A stretch of 64,000 nt of DNA from Topomyia yanbarensis (lineage: Eukaryota > Arthropoda > Insecta > Diptera > Culicidae), in assembly GCF_030247195.1 (NCBI RefSeq), contig NC_080670.1, positions 164,186,080 to 164,250,079 of the forward strand. The letters run 5' to 3'. A program made the position numbers and the translations under genes. The first letter of the stretch is position 1; each line of letters begins with the position of its first letter. The notes below the pieces were generated by a model. That model was not told the origin of the DNA and made no database searches. It saw nothing but the letters and a program-made list of their open reading frames with translations. Below are positions 1 through 10,620 of this stretch, in pieces.

Positions 1-1103
1 AACGCATCACCTGTTCATCGACTTCAAGGCGGCATACGACAGTATCGACCGCTTAGAGCTATGGAAAATCATGGACGAAAACAGCTTTCCCGGGAAGCTG
101 ACTCGACTGATCAAAGCAACGATGGACGGTGTACAAAACAGCGTAAGGATTTCGGGTGAACTTTCCAGTCCATTCGAATCTCGACGGGGACTGAGACAAG
201 GTGATGAACTCTCGTGTCTACTATTCAACATCGCTCTGGAAGGTGTGATGCGACGAGCCGGGCTCAACAGCCGCGGCACGATCTTCACGAAATCCGGCCA
301 ATTTGTATGCTTCGGGGACGACATGGACATTATCGCCCGAACATTTGGAACGGTAGCAGACACCCGCCTGAAACGCGAAGGTCGGACTGGTGGTAAATGC
401 GTCCCAAACAAAGTATATGCTGGTATGCGGAACCGAAAACGACAGGATCCGGCTAGGAAACAGCGTTACGATCGACGGGGATACCTTCGAGGTAGTTGAG
501 GATTTTGTCTACCTAGGATCCTTATTGACGGCTGACAATAATGTGAGCCGTGAAATCCGAAGACGCATCATCAGTGGAAGTCGGGCCTACTATGGGCTCC
601 AGAAGAAACTGCGGTCAAGAAAGATTCACCCCCGCACCCAATGCACCATGTACAAAACGCTTATAAGACCGGTGGTCCTCTACGGGCACGAGACTTGAAC
701 CATGCTCGAGGAGGACCTGCAAGCGCTAGGAGTTTTCGAGCGACAGGTGCTAAGGACGATCTTCGGTGGTGTGCAGGAGAACGGTGTGTGGCGGCGAAGG
801 ATGAACCACGAGCTCGCTGCACTCTATGGCGAACCCAGTATCCAGAAGGTGGCCAAAGCTGGAATGATACGGTGGGAAGGGCATGTTGCAAGAATGCCGG
901 ACAACAATCCTGCAAAGATGGTGTTCGCTAATGATCCGGTTGGTACAGAAAGGCGAGGAGCGCAGAGAGCACGATGGGCGGACCAGGTGGAACGTGATTT
1001 GGCGAGTGTTGGGCGTAACTGACGTTGGAGAGCTGCATCTACAATTCGAGTATTTTGGAGGCAAATTGTTGATTCTAAACTAAATAAATGAATGAATGTT
1101 TTA
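1..1103 (+). mobile_element. RTE/BovB-like non-LTR retrotransposon, 3' part (decayed RT)
   Basis: This is the 3' half of a retrotransposon polymerase, entering from the left edge. Reading across frames gives RT motifs in order: FIDFKAAYDSIDR (motif A), RGLRQGDELSCLLFNIALE (motif B), then CFGDDMD where a YADD-like catalytic box is expected. After it come NASQTKYML, FVYLGSLLT, YGLQKKLRSR and a C-terminal block RWEGHVARMPDNNPAKMVF ending at a stop near 1020. Frameshifts near 370-400 and a stop near 698 break the frame, so it is a pseudogene. A short 3' UTR ends in AATAAATGAATGAATG at about 1083-1100, the kind of short tandem tail used by RTE-like elements. The clade is from general resemblance to endonuclease-RT proteins and is tentative; the RT identity is firm. 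Confidence 0.85.
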
Positions 1104-1130
1104 TTATAATTCTGTACGATATGTTGCGCA

Positions 1131-1260
1131 CTTCCCACCAACCTGGACTCCGCCAAGTCCGAGTGATTTCAAAAGTGCGAGCTGTCAAACACATGTATTT
1201 CATGTGATAGAGATGGGACTTTCATAGACAGACCGGTCGAACTAATCAGTCTATAAGAAG
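1131..1260. repeat. Degenerate direct repeat, copy 1
   Basis: About 130 bases resemble 2470-2605: both share an AACCTGGA-TCCGC block, then a TTCAAA-GTGCGAG block, then CATAGACAG followed by GAACTAA. Both copies are in the same orientation and clearly diverged. It may be an old MITE or retroposon fragment; no termini were defined. Confidence 0.4.
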
Positions 1261-2469
1261 CATTTAAGAGAAGAACGGTAAGTGCGTAGTGAGGTTAGAA
1301 TCCAGTTTTCAATGCCACAAGCAATATCTGTGAAAATATGTCCTGCTTGAAATCTAATAAACCCACATTCGTTATTTGTATTACTAACAGACATATTCCA
1401 AATATATAAAAGACACACTGGTTCCGTAAAGTTCATATCTAAACTCGTGTCAAATCCTTTGATAAAGGAAAACGTCACAGCGGTTCAACTCTGGAATGAC
1501 AATGGAAAAAAGAACGGCCGCAAAAAGTTTGACGTATGTGCGCCGTCTCACGTCGAACTCGAATTGAACACTTCTTCTACATGAAAAAAAAAACACATTC
1601 CAGAGAAGTGTCAAGTGCGCAACTCACTTCTGGCAGTGAAATATTGTATTGCATTGTACGTAATCTCCCGGTCGCATAAATACCATTAAACGCGGCCGCG
1701 CGTAATCCCTTTCCCGTCGCGAACGTGTATGACCGCAAATAATGTCTTAGTTTCGCAATAACCCCCATCATTATCATGACTGACGCGGGTCAATATTTGC
1801 ACGTTCGCTTAAATGTGACAATCCATCCCCATCCACTGACTGCTGCCGTGCCGGATGGAACGGGTTTACGATCCACCTTACCGCGGCTGAATTTGAAGCG
1901 AAAGGCAGGCCGCGAAGGTGTGATACCATAGACAACCTAACCTCCGTGTTTCTTTATCGCTGCTGCGGCGACCGAGATAATGGTGGTGTTTGTAAACTGA
2001 TAAGAATGGAATGTTGAAGATTGCTTATTGAGTCCACAGTTCCTTCCACACACATGATGTTTGTTTTTCGTTGGCCCTGATTGACGCGGAAAGTTTGATT
2101 TCGTAACGAAGCGAAGCAGCAGGGGAATCAGGCAGGAGTAAAGTTATGTCTTTTTAGATTCGAAATCAGGTTATTTTTTTTTAAGCTAACGTTTTTAATT
2201 AAATTGAATATATTCGAAGTTAAAAAATAATTCAACTTTCAGTTCACTGTCAACAAATCTCGATTTGTAACAGAGTGGTCGAGTATGACGTGGTTTGTAA
2301 GCCGATTGCCCTGTACGCAGCTCCTTTCTGATTTTTCTGACCCCCGAAGGGTTAGAGAAAACCCCGAAAAGGGTTAAGGTTTAGTTCTGGATCCAGATAC
2401 TGCAAACTTTACAAATTTTTAATTTAAATTTCAAGGGGCATAGAAATAAAATTTGTTTTTGAGCCCTTC
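1261..2469. other. Intergenic stretch, no gene recognised
   Basis: Only short chance reading frames are present. A GC-richer block at about 1680-1980 (CGCGGCCGCGCG, runs of CCG/CGG) stands out from AT-rich flanks and could be unique, possibly regulatory sequence; nothing specific can be shown. Confidence 0.4.
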
Positions 2470-2605
2470 CTACTTCCACTAACCTGGAATCCGCACTTTC
2501 AAAGTGCGAGTAGTCAGACTGCTACTGAAAACTGAGAGATGTTCAAACTTTAAATGTAGAGGTAATAATCTCATAGACAGTTGAACTAACCTGTCCAGTA
2601 ACTAA
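2470..2605. repeat. Degenerate direct repeat, copy 2
   Basis: Partner of 1131-1260, sharing three blocks in the same order and orientation. No open reading frame of note. Confidence 0.4.
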
Positions 2606-2806
2606 CCAGTAAGATCCTGATTATGGTACAACGGTCGCGAAACACAGAAAAATGAACGATGTGGGAGTAATAGATGCGCTATCCTGCTCCCTCAATCGGG
2701 AAGGGTGACATCGTCCTGAAATAATGAGAAATCTAATGGTACAGCTGACTCCGTTAGGGTAAAACTTTGGTAGCTCGTCACCAAAAAGCCAAACCGATTT
2801 CATTAA

Positions 2807-2975
2807 TTCTCATCAGCTTAATAAGTACTCCTTTTCTTGCGGGATATCACGCAGGACTAGGGGTTTGCTCAGAAACACAAATAGGTAGTGTTTTTTTGAG
2901 CTAGCGTCAATCCAGCGTTCTAAGTTAGTGTCAGGTTCTGACGAGACGAAGTCGAAATGCAAATTCCGTAACTAA
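2807..2975 (-). repeat. Short interspersed repeat (family with copies near 28.2 and 30.7 kb)
   Basis: Reverse complement of the repeat seen at 28204-28395 and 30735-30925. Shared hallmarks are a GAGCTAGCGTCAATCC core, an ACACAAATAGGTAGTGTTT segment and a terminal GAAATGCAAATTCCGTAACT. The 28.2 kb copy has inverted ends built on GAATTTGCGTTTCGACTT, so the family is more likely a MITE than a SINE. Family assignment is not possible without a library. Confidence 0.6.
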
Positions 2976-3054
2976 TTTGAAAATGTGCTAATAGGGCTAC
3001 TTTCTATGTAGGATAGTGTCAACACTAGCATGGCCTCTCTATTTGCTTAGATAG

Positions 3055-4175
3055 CCACAAGATCATGAGAGCATTGCCAGCATTGATAATGTCGGAGAAG
3101 TGCCGTCCATCGATCAGGACGTGGTCGATTTGCGATTCCATCTGTAGCGGTGATATCCAGGTGTAACGATAAGGGAGGCTGTGCTAGAAGAAGGTGCTAC
3201 GAATGGCCATGTTCTTGGAGGCGGCGAAATCAATGAGTCGAAGGCCGATTTCATTCGTCAGCTGGTGAGCGCTGAACTTTCCAATCGTCGGTCTGAATTC
3301 CTCCTCCTGATCTACCTGAGCGTTTAAGTCCTCAATGATGATCTTGACGTCATGGCTTGGGCAGCAGTTGTATTCTCGTTCGATCTGCGCGTAGAAACCG
3401 TCTTTGTCATCATGGATGCTTCCGGAGTGAGGGCTGTGCACGTTTATTATGCTGATGTTGAAGAAACGGCCCTTGATCCTCAACCTGCACATTCTTTCGT
3501 CGATCGGCCATCAACCGATCACGCGCCTTTGCATATCGCCCATCACAATAAAAGCTGTCCCTAGCTCATGGTTGTTGCCGCAGCTCCGGTAGATGGTATG
3601 ATTACCTCTGAACGTTCGCACCATGGATCCTGTCCAACACACCTCATGCAGCGCTACGATTCCGAACCCGCGGTCCTTGAGAACATCGGCGAGTGCGCGG
3701 GTGCTCACGATGAAGTTGATAGATCTGCAGTTCCACGTTCCGAGCTTCCAATCGCTAGTCCCTTTTCGTCGCAGTGGTAGTCGCCATTGGTATCGGTTCG
3801 CATTCTTATCTTGTTGACTTTTCGCTGCAATTGGTTTTTTACGGCTGGCTCGCAGGGCCTGACATCAACCCCCTAACTTTCCGGAGGACCATAGTGCACA
3901 GTTGAGTTTAGAGTCCTTCACTGGCACTCGGACTATGATCAGCCGCCCCTAACATGGGGAACAGACGTTGTTTTGAGCCGCTCCTCCTGGAGCGGCTTGC
4001 AGCAGCAAACCCCCGCTTCCCTGTCAGCCTACGACCAAAGTTCACACCGGGGTTGGTTACCCGATCTTCCCTAAGGTTGCTCGTAGTTCCCGGCCAGTAC
4101 CACGGGGAGGTAGGGATAGGAGTTGCTGGGAAGAGGCTTTGTCTCACGCATTACCCAGCCTTTACCGACCTATAA
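3055..4175 (-). mobile_element. RTE-like non-LTR element, 5' part (5' UTR plus endonuclease), pseudogene
   Basis: On the minus strand, from about 3790 down to 3055, an exonuclease-endonuclease-phosphatase type endonuclease domain can be read: ALADVLKDRGFGIVALHEVC (E of the EVxW/C motif), a catalytic-core piece RRVIG-stop-WPIDERM (a TGA replaces Trp near 3508), FFNISIINVHSPHSG, a degraded GDFN-like motif IIEDLNAQVD (about 3320), and QIDHVLIDGRHFSDI, the conserved region around the catalytic His. The strand upstream (3790-4175) matches the untranslated leader of the sister copy at 44385-44690. It lacks the RT domain and is 3'-truncated near 3055, so it cannot be active. Confidence 0.8.
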
Positions 4176-4204
4176 TAAAACATACCATTGTCATAATATC
4201 CCCA

Positions 4205-4565
4205 TAGAAAATCGTCCCGATTTTCCCACCGACTAAGTCGGCTCGCGTCGGTGCGATTGGCCGAATATGCACCCAATTAATCGATCGATTGTTGCACCAA
4301 CTCTTATGGGAGTTTAACATGGGCATCTGCCGACGCGACAACCGATTAAATACGACCGACGAAATCTGTTGAAATCGGTCTATTTCTACTAAATAGGTCG
4401 ATTAGTTGGTAGTTTAAAACTGGAACAAGATTTAAACAGATTAAATCTGGCGATTAATATACTGACGGGAATTGTTTACCGACGAAACCCAACGTAGTCG
4501 GGTAATTAATCGGTCGACCTCGAAGCACCCGATTTAGTCGGTCGACTGGGAAATTTCACAACTGT
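4205..4565. mobile_element. MITE-like palindromic element rich in CGACTAAGTCGG motifs
   Basis: The left end contains CCCACCGACTAAGTCGG and the right end the near-inverse CCGATTTAGTCGGTCGACTGGG split over short gaps. The interior repeats GACCGA/TCGGTC motifs many times on both strands. No coding capacity. Exact termini and target duplication could not be fixed, so the limits are approximate. Confidence 0.45.
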
Positions 4566-4841
4566 CAAATTTTCTACGAGGATGTTATAAATCCAGTGCT
4601 GTCAGCAGTATAATGAAAATTTGACCTATCAATGGTAGATATAAATTTGGGAACATTTTGTACGATGTTCTTATAGGGTTTCTTAACAATTTTGACGGGT
4701 AAGACTTTTTGGCACATCTTTGCAATTCTCGCGCGCTTTGGCAGATTGGTTCTGTTAAAGGAGCTCTGTCAACCAGCAACAGCTACGTTCTTTTGTAGCA
4801 GCACCTGCCTGATTCAAACTGTCAATACTGCTCTGTAATAT

Positions 4842-5276
4842 CACAGAGAACATGGATGGATGTCATGGATGTCTCCATGACCGAACAAAAATATTTAAAA
4901 AACGTGTGTAAACATTTGAATTAACACACGATAAACATTAGCGCCGCCACATCAACTTATCCCAACTATCCGACAAATCCATTCCGGAACCGGTTCGAAA
5001 TCCTGAATGGATTCAGTATGGAACCTTGTTCAAAGAAAACAACCGATTCTGACTCTATCGGTTGATGCATTTGAGCTGGAATTCATACTGGAAGTTCGAA
5101 CCGGTTCCGGACTAGTTTGACTGGGTAGAGGAATAACCGCTGTCAATTCAGTCGATACTCAGCCACAAAAAACATGACGACAGTAGCGCACCTGGTTTGG
5201 ATATCCCAACTACCTTCGAAACCGTTACAAATTTTTACACAAGTTGAATACTGAAGATTGACGTCTGTTCTCTGTG
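4842..5276. mobile_element. MITE, CACAGAGAACA-ended family, copy 1
   Basis: This 435-base element starts CACAGAGAACA and ends TGTTCTCTGTG. It is flanked by a perfect 7-base direct repeat GTAATAT (4835-4841 and 5277-5283). The whole body is the inverted counterpart of 8651-9067, including the GCGCCGCCACATCAACTTAT block and an AACCGGTTCCGG-rich centre. It has no coding capacity, so it must be mobilised in trans. Confidence 0.85.
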
Positions 5277-5283
5277 GTAATAT

Positions 5284-7602
5284 GATGAGAGGATCCAATA
5301 TGAGTCACACTCAATATTTTGCCAAAATCCTGGTCGAAGAAAATCTGTTGTGCTCTCAACCCACGACATATGGCATCTCATTACATTCCGTTACGTTCTC
5401 GCAGTTGTCCAGCTCAACCTAAATCTACAGGTACACTCTCTCCCTCTGCCTTTCCATGCATGGATGGATCTGAAAGAACGGTCTACTCAAAATAACAGGT
5501 TTATGGACACATAAAATCTGCTTCTAGTTATTTCCAACGAAACTTCATACTATATGAATCACAGAATTATTTGGACAAAACACTCACACCTCAATGACTG
5601 TAAAATCTGCAGATGGTTGTGCAAATTCTACTTAAATTAGGACAATGTAGAATGAAAACAGAATAAAATTGTATAGGAATGACTCACGTTCGAATTCAAC
5701 CATTGTAGTGATACTCTGCGAAACAGTCTGTCGCTGTTTCAAAAGTATGTAGATTTTGGGATCCGACAGAATGTCTCTACGAGACTCTCAAAACTACAGA
5801 AAAATCTTCAAATCTGGCATCGCTGGATCTCACGAACACTGACGAACCTGAGTGTACAATATGAAGAGAGTGACGACAGCTGTCAAAAATAGAACAATGA
5901 TCATTTGTCAGTGGCATTCCGAATGAGTCAAACTCATGAATTTTGAGAGGTTGTTTGTTCATTTGGAATAACACTGGCAGATATTTATGACAGTTGTCTT
6001 CACTCTTCTTACATACACCCTGTGACGAACGTGACCACCAAGCACCAATTGGCAGGTCTGTTACTCTGTGAGAAAAGTTCCAAATCAGTAGCGCTTCGTG
6101 TTTTCTTTTCTCAACTTGATTATAAGAGTCACACATTTGCACAGAAACGAAGAACTTAATTAAGTCCTAAAATCTGCCCCGAAGAAGGCGGCTTTGATGG
6201 GTTTTTTGATCCGCATACTCCTCCGCCGTTAACGGGAATGCCTGCGCCGGTTTCAATGAATGAACCATTTCGAAAAACCCACTCCCGGCCCGCGTTTGCT
6301 GCTATATCGACCAAGTTCCATTCCGGCAAACGGCGCGGGTGAGTTCACTGACAGTTTAATGGAAATGCAAGAACTGCTACAAAATGAAACACTTCTTCGC
6401 TGTCGCTGTCGTTGTCGAATGATAACAACATTATTCTGCCAGTTCTTCATTTCCGCTTGAGAAAGCGGGAATAATGGTGGGAACTTGTACTTGAATGCTT
6501 TTTCTTGTGTTTATCGTTCTTTCTCTCTCCCTAGCTAATGAGCTGGATGGGAAACATAAATTAAAGAAGATTGAAATTGAATGTAAAGGTAAATATAAAA
6601 TATAATACTTTTTTTTTGCTTTCAAGGTTTATTTGGAATTCACATTTAGATAATATTTCGGCCACGTTGCAAGTTGCGGGCCTATTTTTTGTACATCCTG
6701 TGAAAGAAGGTAGTGAATGCTTTTACTTCATTGGAATAGGGAATGCGAAAAAGAGTTATCTTCTAAACGAGCTAAAACCAGCCAATTAAAACTATGTGCT
6801 TGTGTTGTTCTTACACCCAACGTTAATTTTTTAGCGTAAAGAGTGGTCGATAGTTAACTTCCCAGTCAAAAGGGACAAGTTGCTTACTAACGGAGGGCTA
6901 TTTGCCAACTCGGATGCGCTAATTGCCCTTCAATTTGGCAGTAAATTGCTGGCAATTAGGGGGTTAGTTCAAATGCAACATTTGAGGGATTTGCCGCCGT
7001 CATTTTTAGGCCGCTCTACCCGCCAATCGCCCACGGAACGTGCCATTGAATCGCCCTTAATTGCCTAATATGTAACATTACAAATAACACTTATTTTCGG
7101 ATTCACTATCTACTTACATAAACTTAACAGTATATATACTGGGTAATCACCACCACACTATAGGAAGAATCAATGATGAAATTGGTATTGCGCACCAAAA
7201 CTTACCACAATCTGACTTTCATTTCAGATTTCAGGTCCGAGATCTTGTTCCACTATACTTACACACGATTCCACAGCTTCCCACATTCGTTGGCTAAATG
7301 AAGTGCACTAGACCAACTAAATACAAGCGAGAACACGCCAATTGTTAAAAAAACAATTTTAAGCTAAATCTTGAATGTATCAGTCATTTTGATAAAATTC
7401 TCTCTCCAGTTTAAAATTAACTTTTTTTCACATGCGTTTTATAGGAAATAATATAACATTCATGTTGATTCCAACTTGAACTCTATATGAATTACAATCA
7501 ATAACCATTTGTCAGGCACTTGATTTTAATACGCCATGCATTTGAAACTAAAGTGTGGCGTATATTGAAAATAACGTGTTTCAAGAGAAGTATGTTAATA
7601 AG
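5284..7602. other. Intergenic stretch with one unrecognised minus-strand ORF
   Basis: No gene is recognised. The longest frame is a 121-codon minus-strand ORF at 5777-6142. Its sequence matches no family I know and has no obvious domain, signal peptide or repeat, so it is probably chance or transposon debris. A block at about 6180-6460 is GC-richer than its flanks and includes a CGCTGTCGCTGTCG run. A second distinctive block at 6880-7070 repeats AATTGCC/GGCAATT several times. Neither was assigned. Confidence 0.4.
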
Positions 7603-7839
7603 TCTCAACAAACATATGATTACGGCCTAAAAGCCAACTGTCAAAATCCACTTTGAATGGAAATTCCGGACAAACCGTTACACGCCAATCGCAGATGTTG
7701 GTAGTAAACGAAAGAGAAAAGTTTTCTCTTTCAAAAACTGCTGTGAACTATGTTCGGCTAGTAACGGTTTGTCCGGAATTTCAATTCAAAGTGGATTTTG
7801 ACAGTTGGCTTTTAGGCCGTAATCATATGTTTGTCGAGA
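7603..7839. mobile_element. Short foldback MITE with about 75-base arms
   Basis: The left arm begins TCTCAACAAACATATG and continues through ATTACGGCCTAAAAGCCAAC to AACCGTTAC near 7681. The right arm (about 7768-7839) is its near-perfect inverse, ending CATATGTTTGTCGAGA. The loop is about 90 bases. The RNA or single strand would form a long hairpin. No coding capacity and no convincing target duplication was found. Confidence 0.75.
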
Positions 7840-8089
7840 AGTGTATAACATATGAGATCTAAGTGTGAGGACAGATGCGGCAAAATTAAGTGTAGAACAC
7901 TTGAGTTCAATGTGCGAATTATTTGCAGTGTACTTAACCGAAATTAACCATAATTTGCTCAGTTTCTCTTCAGAGTTTATTGTTGTCAGTGAGATATTGT
8001 TCACCAGCTTTAAAATCCTGGGTTGTCGCTTCAAGCCTTGAGAAAACTAATAAATACACATCATTCGATCATCTCAAACGTCCTCAATA

Positions 8090-8465
8090 GATTCCAGAAA
8101 CGAATGAAAGTGGACCACAAGCAGGAGTTGGACGAAAACCGGGAGCAACGCGTAACAACTTCGAGCTGATTACATATTTCAAGCGGAATCCGAACATTTC
8201 GACGCGGGAGTTGGTCATACAAGTTTCGGGGGTCAAGAAACGATTCGGATTGAAAACGTGCAAGGTGCAGAATTTGCCGAATCGAAGCGTTCGCCAGTAG
8301 AGTGATTGTGATTGATGATGAGACCTACATCAAAGCGGATTTTAAGCAGTTATCGGGACACGAATATTTGGCTGGGAAGGACACGTTTGCTGTGGATTAC
8401 CATTTCAAACCCAATCAAATTCTCCCGCGCACCGGTCCCGGTCTATTTGCAAAAGCAAAATAGAT
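8090..8465 (+). pseudogene. mariner-type (DD37E-like) transposase remnant
   Basis: Fragments of the same transposase family as 40187-41168 are readable: a GRKPGA linker, NPNISTREL from the second helix-turn-helix, LKTCKVQNLPNR, then [13 protein letters not shown], which holds the first catalytic Asp. A large deletion between them removes residues that the 40 kb copy still has. The frame is lost about 70 codons after the DDETY motif, and no second Asp or Glu is present. No terminal inverted repeats were seen next to it, so this is a dead internal fragment. Confidence 0.8.
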
Positions 8466-8650
8466 TCCTTCTACCTAGTGTGTGAAACGTCAACAAGTCA
8501 CTCAATGTTTGTTGAATGCAAAGCAAGTTTATACCCCGTTGTGGGCAAACTTTGTGGCTTTCGAGTTCTCGAAATGTCCGGTAAGACCATCGGATTCATG
8601 GAGCAAATGTTGAAGGTGAACATGAAACTCAACGTAGCAGAAGGTAATAA

Positions 8651-9067
8651 CACAGTGAACAGACGTCCATCTTCAGCATTCAACTTGTGTAAAATCTCTA
8701 ACGGTTTCGAATGTAGTTGGGATATCCAAACCAGTTGCGCTACTGTCGTCATGTTTTTTTGTGGCTGAGTTCGACAGAATTGACAACGGTTATTCCTCTA
8801 CCCAGTCAAACTAGTCCGGAACCGATTCGGACTTCTAAAATGAATTCCAGCTCAAATGCATCAATCGATAGAGTCGGAATCGGTTGTTTTCTTTGAGCAA
8901 GATTCCATACTGAATCCATTCAGGATTTCGAACCGGTTCCGGAATGGATTTGACGGATCGTTGGGATAAGTTGATGTGGCGGCGCTAGTGTTTATCGTAT
9001 ATTAATTCAAATGTTTACACATGTTTTTTAAATATTTTTGTTCGATCATGGATGTCTGTTCTCTGTG
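8651..9067. mobile_element. MITE, CACAGAGAACA-ended family, copy 2 (inverted)
   Basis: This 417-base element begins CACAGTGAACAGACGTCCAT and ends ATGGATGTCTGTTCTCTGTG. It is flanked by GTAATAA (8644-8650) and GTAATAC (9068-9074), a 7-base duplication with one mismatch. It is the reverse complement of copy 1 along almost its full length, so the two copies form a large inverted pair enclosing about 3.4 kb. Confidence 0.85.
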
Positions 9068-9420
9068 GTAATACTGTGCAATTCCACCATCTACGTCTTG
9101 CGGTACTGATTATGTTCAAAAACGTTAGTCAAGCAGAAGTCATTGCTTTGCAAAACAACTTGGAACACGTTGTTGAATGTAATGACATTTTATACAGAAT
9201 TCCTACATAATGACAGAATTGAAGTAAAGCCACATGTAAAGCACCACGCACTAGTTCCGCCACTATCGAACAACTCATGTCTAAATAAGGAGAGGTGGAT
9301 ACCCTAGTAACAATTGAGATTTAATGGTAGCTATATAGCGACTCATAAAACTTAGGTTGCTCTTGTAGCATGCTATATGCTTCAATTGTTACTTGGGTAG
9401 TGTCAAGGAAGATACTTACA

Positions 9421-9987
9421 GGCAAGGATGCAAAATGCCTACCTTTTCTGCGGCTGTAATTTTTCTGCCTATATTCTCATTTCTCTTTCGACGCTGCTGT
9501 CGTTCGCTAGTGCAGGACGCCCAGCGCTGTACGGCAGGCTGTAAGCAAAACAGTAACATGACAAAAAATACTGCCCCCGGTACATCCACCAGACGCGAGC
9601 GGTAAAGGTTTCTCTTTCCTTATTTTACACTTTTTAATATTTTTAATCTATTCAATATTTTTAATCACAAACGACGACAATGAATGCGGTTCGTTTACGC
9701 CACGACCGGCATTAACGCTTTCGTGTTCGGGCCTCTCCCTTTGACTATGTAGAGAAAAGTGTATAAAGCGGGAGAACAAACTTTACTACATCACACTCTC
9801 ACCGAGCAGTCGGAGTACAGCAGCAAAACAAAAATGTATTCTACTGCTAAATGTACTCGGTTTGGCTACAGTTCTGGCAAGAGCGTTTTTTAGCGTAAGT
9901 GATGCGTCGCTATAGCGGGCGTACGGCTTGTGCAAATGTAAACATACCGAAAAAATGTAGTTTACCAGTACCGTTGACATCCTTGCC
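9421..9987. mobile_element. MITE with GGCAAGGATG ends
   Basis: Ends are GGCAAGGATG (left) and CATCCTTGCC (right), flanked by TACA at 9417-9420 and 9988-9991. The 567-base body has no transposase. The small plus-strand ORF starting at 9393 crosses the left end and is not considered real. Boundaries rest on a 10-base inverted repeat and a 4-base duplication, so confidence is moderate. Confidence 0.6.
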
Positions 9988-10084
9988 TACAGGAACTTTT
10001 TTCAAGGACTTAGCAACGGCGTTCTTGTGATTTGAATGAGAATGTCCGACAAAACCTATTCTCTCTTGACTGTCCCATGCAAGT

Positions 10085-10620
10085 CAGTTCAAGGTATTGG
10101 ATAGTCTCAACGAACACTGGTCACGTACCAAGAGCAGATTCCTACGTGCCAATATTGTGATAAGCCGCTACATCACGGAAAACCTTGCGCAGAGTCTACT
10201 TAGGAAATTCCATCTGTTATGACCAAGGCCGATATACAACCATCGTACGATAAACAGTAATAAACACCAGCTCAACTTTCAGGTCCAGTACCACTAAACC
10301 AACTGCTATTACCAACAGCTTAGTAACAACGATTACACTAAATACCTCCAAACCAACAACCGACACCACCAATAAAGAATCAAATACCGATGAAGAAGGA
10401 CCCGTAAGTACAAGAAACAAACAACCCGACCGTGAGCATCATGAATGCGGTACCGATGACGACATGGACGTGACCGAAAATTCGAGAGAAAATGGAGCGA
10501 ATGAACCCCAAGGTGCGGCAGGCAACGCACCTTATGTTTCACCACCACGGAAGAGGATCTCAACATGCAGCAGCAAGCTGTGTCAACAAGACCTGATGGA
10601 CACATGAAAGTTAATTTTAA
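10085..10620 (+). pseudogene. Non-LTR ORF1 (gag-like) remnant with one zinc knuckle
   Basis: One frame reads CQYCDKPLHHGKPC, a CX2CX4HX4C knuckle, at about 10155-10195. A Thr/Pro/Asn-rich tail with several stops follows, then a charged stretch containing DDDMDVTENSRENGA in another frame. The knuckle is very like CQFCEQTVHYGQPC in the ORF1 at 61604-62404, so both probably derive from one retrotransposon family. Stops and frame changes make it a pseudogene, and no RT follows. Confidence 0.65.

Noticed and set aside
5777..6142. 121-residue minus-strand ORF
   Set aside because: No recognisable domain and mediocre codon pattern; probably chance or repeat-derived.
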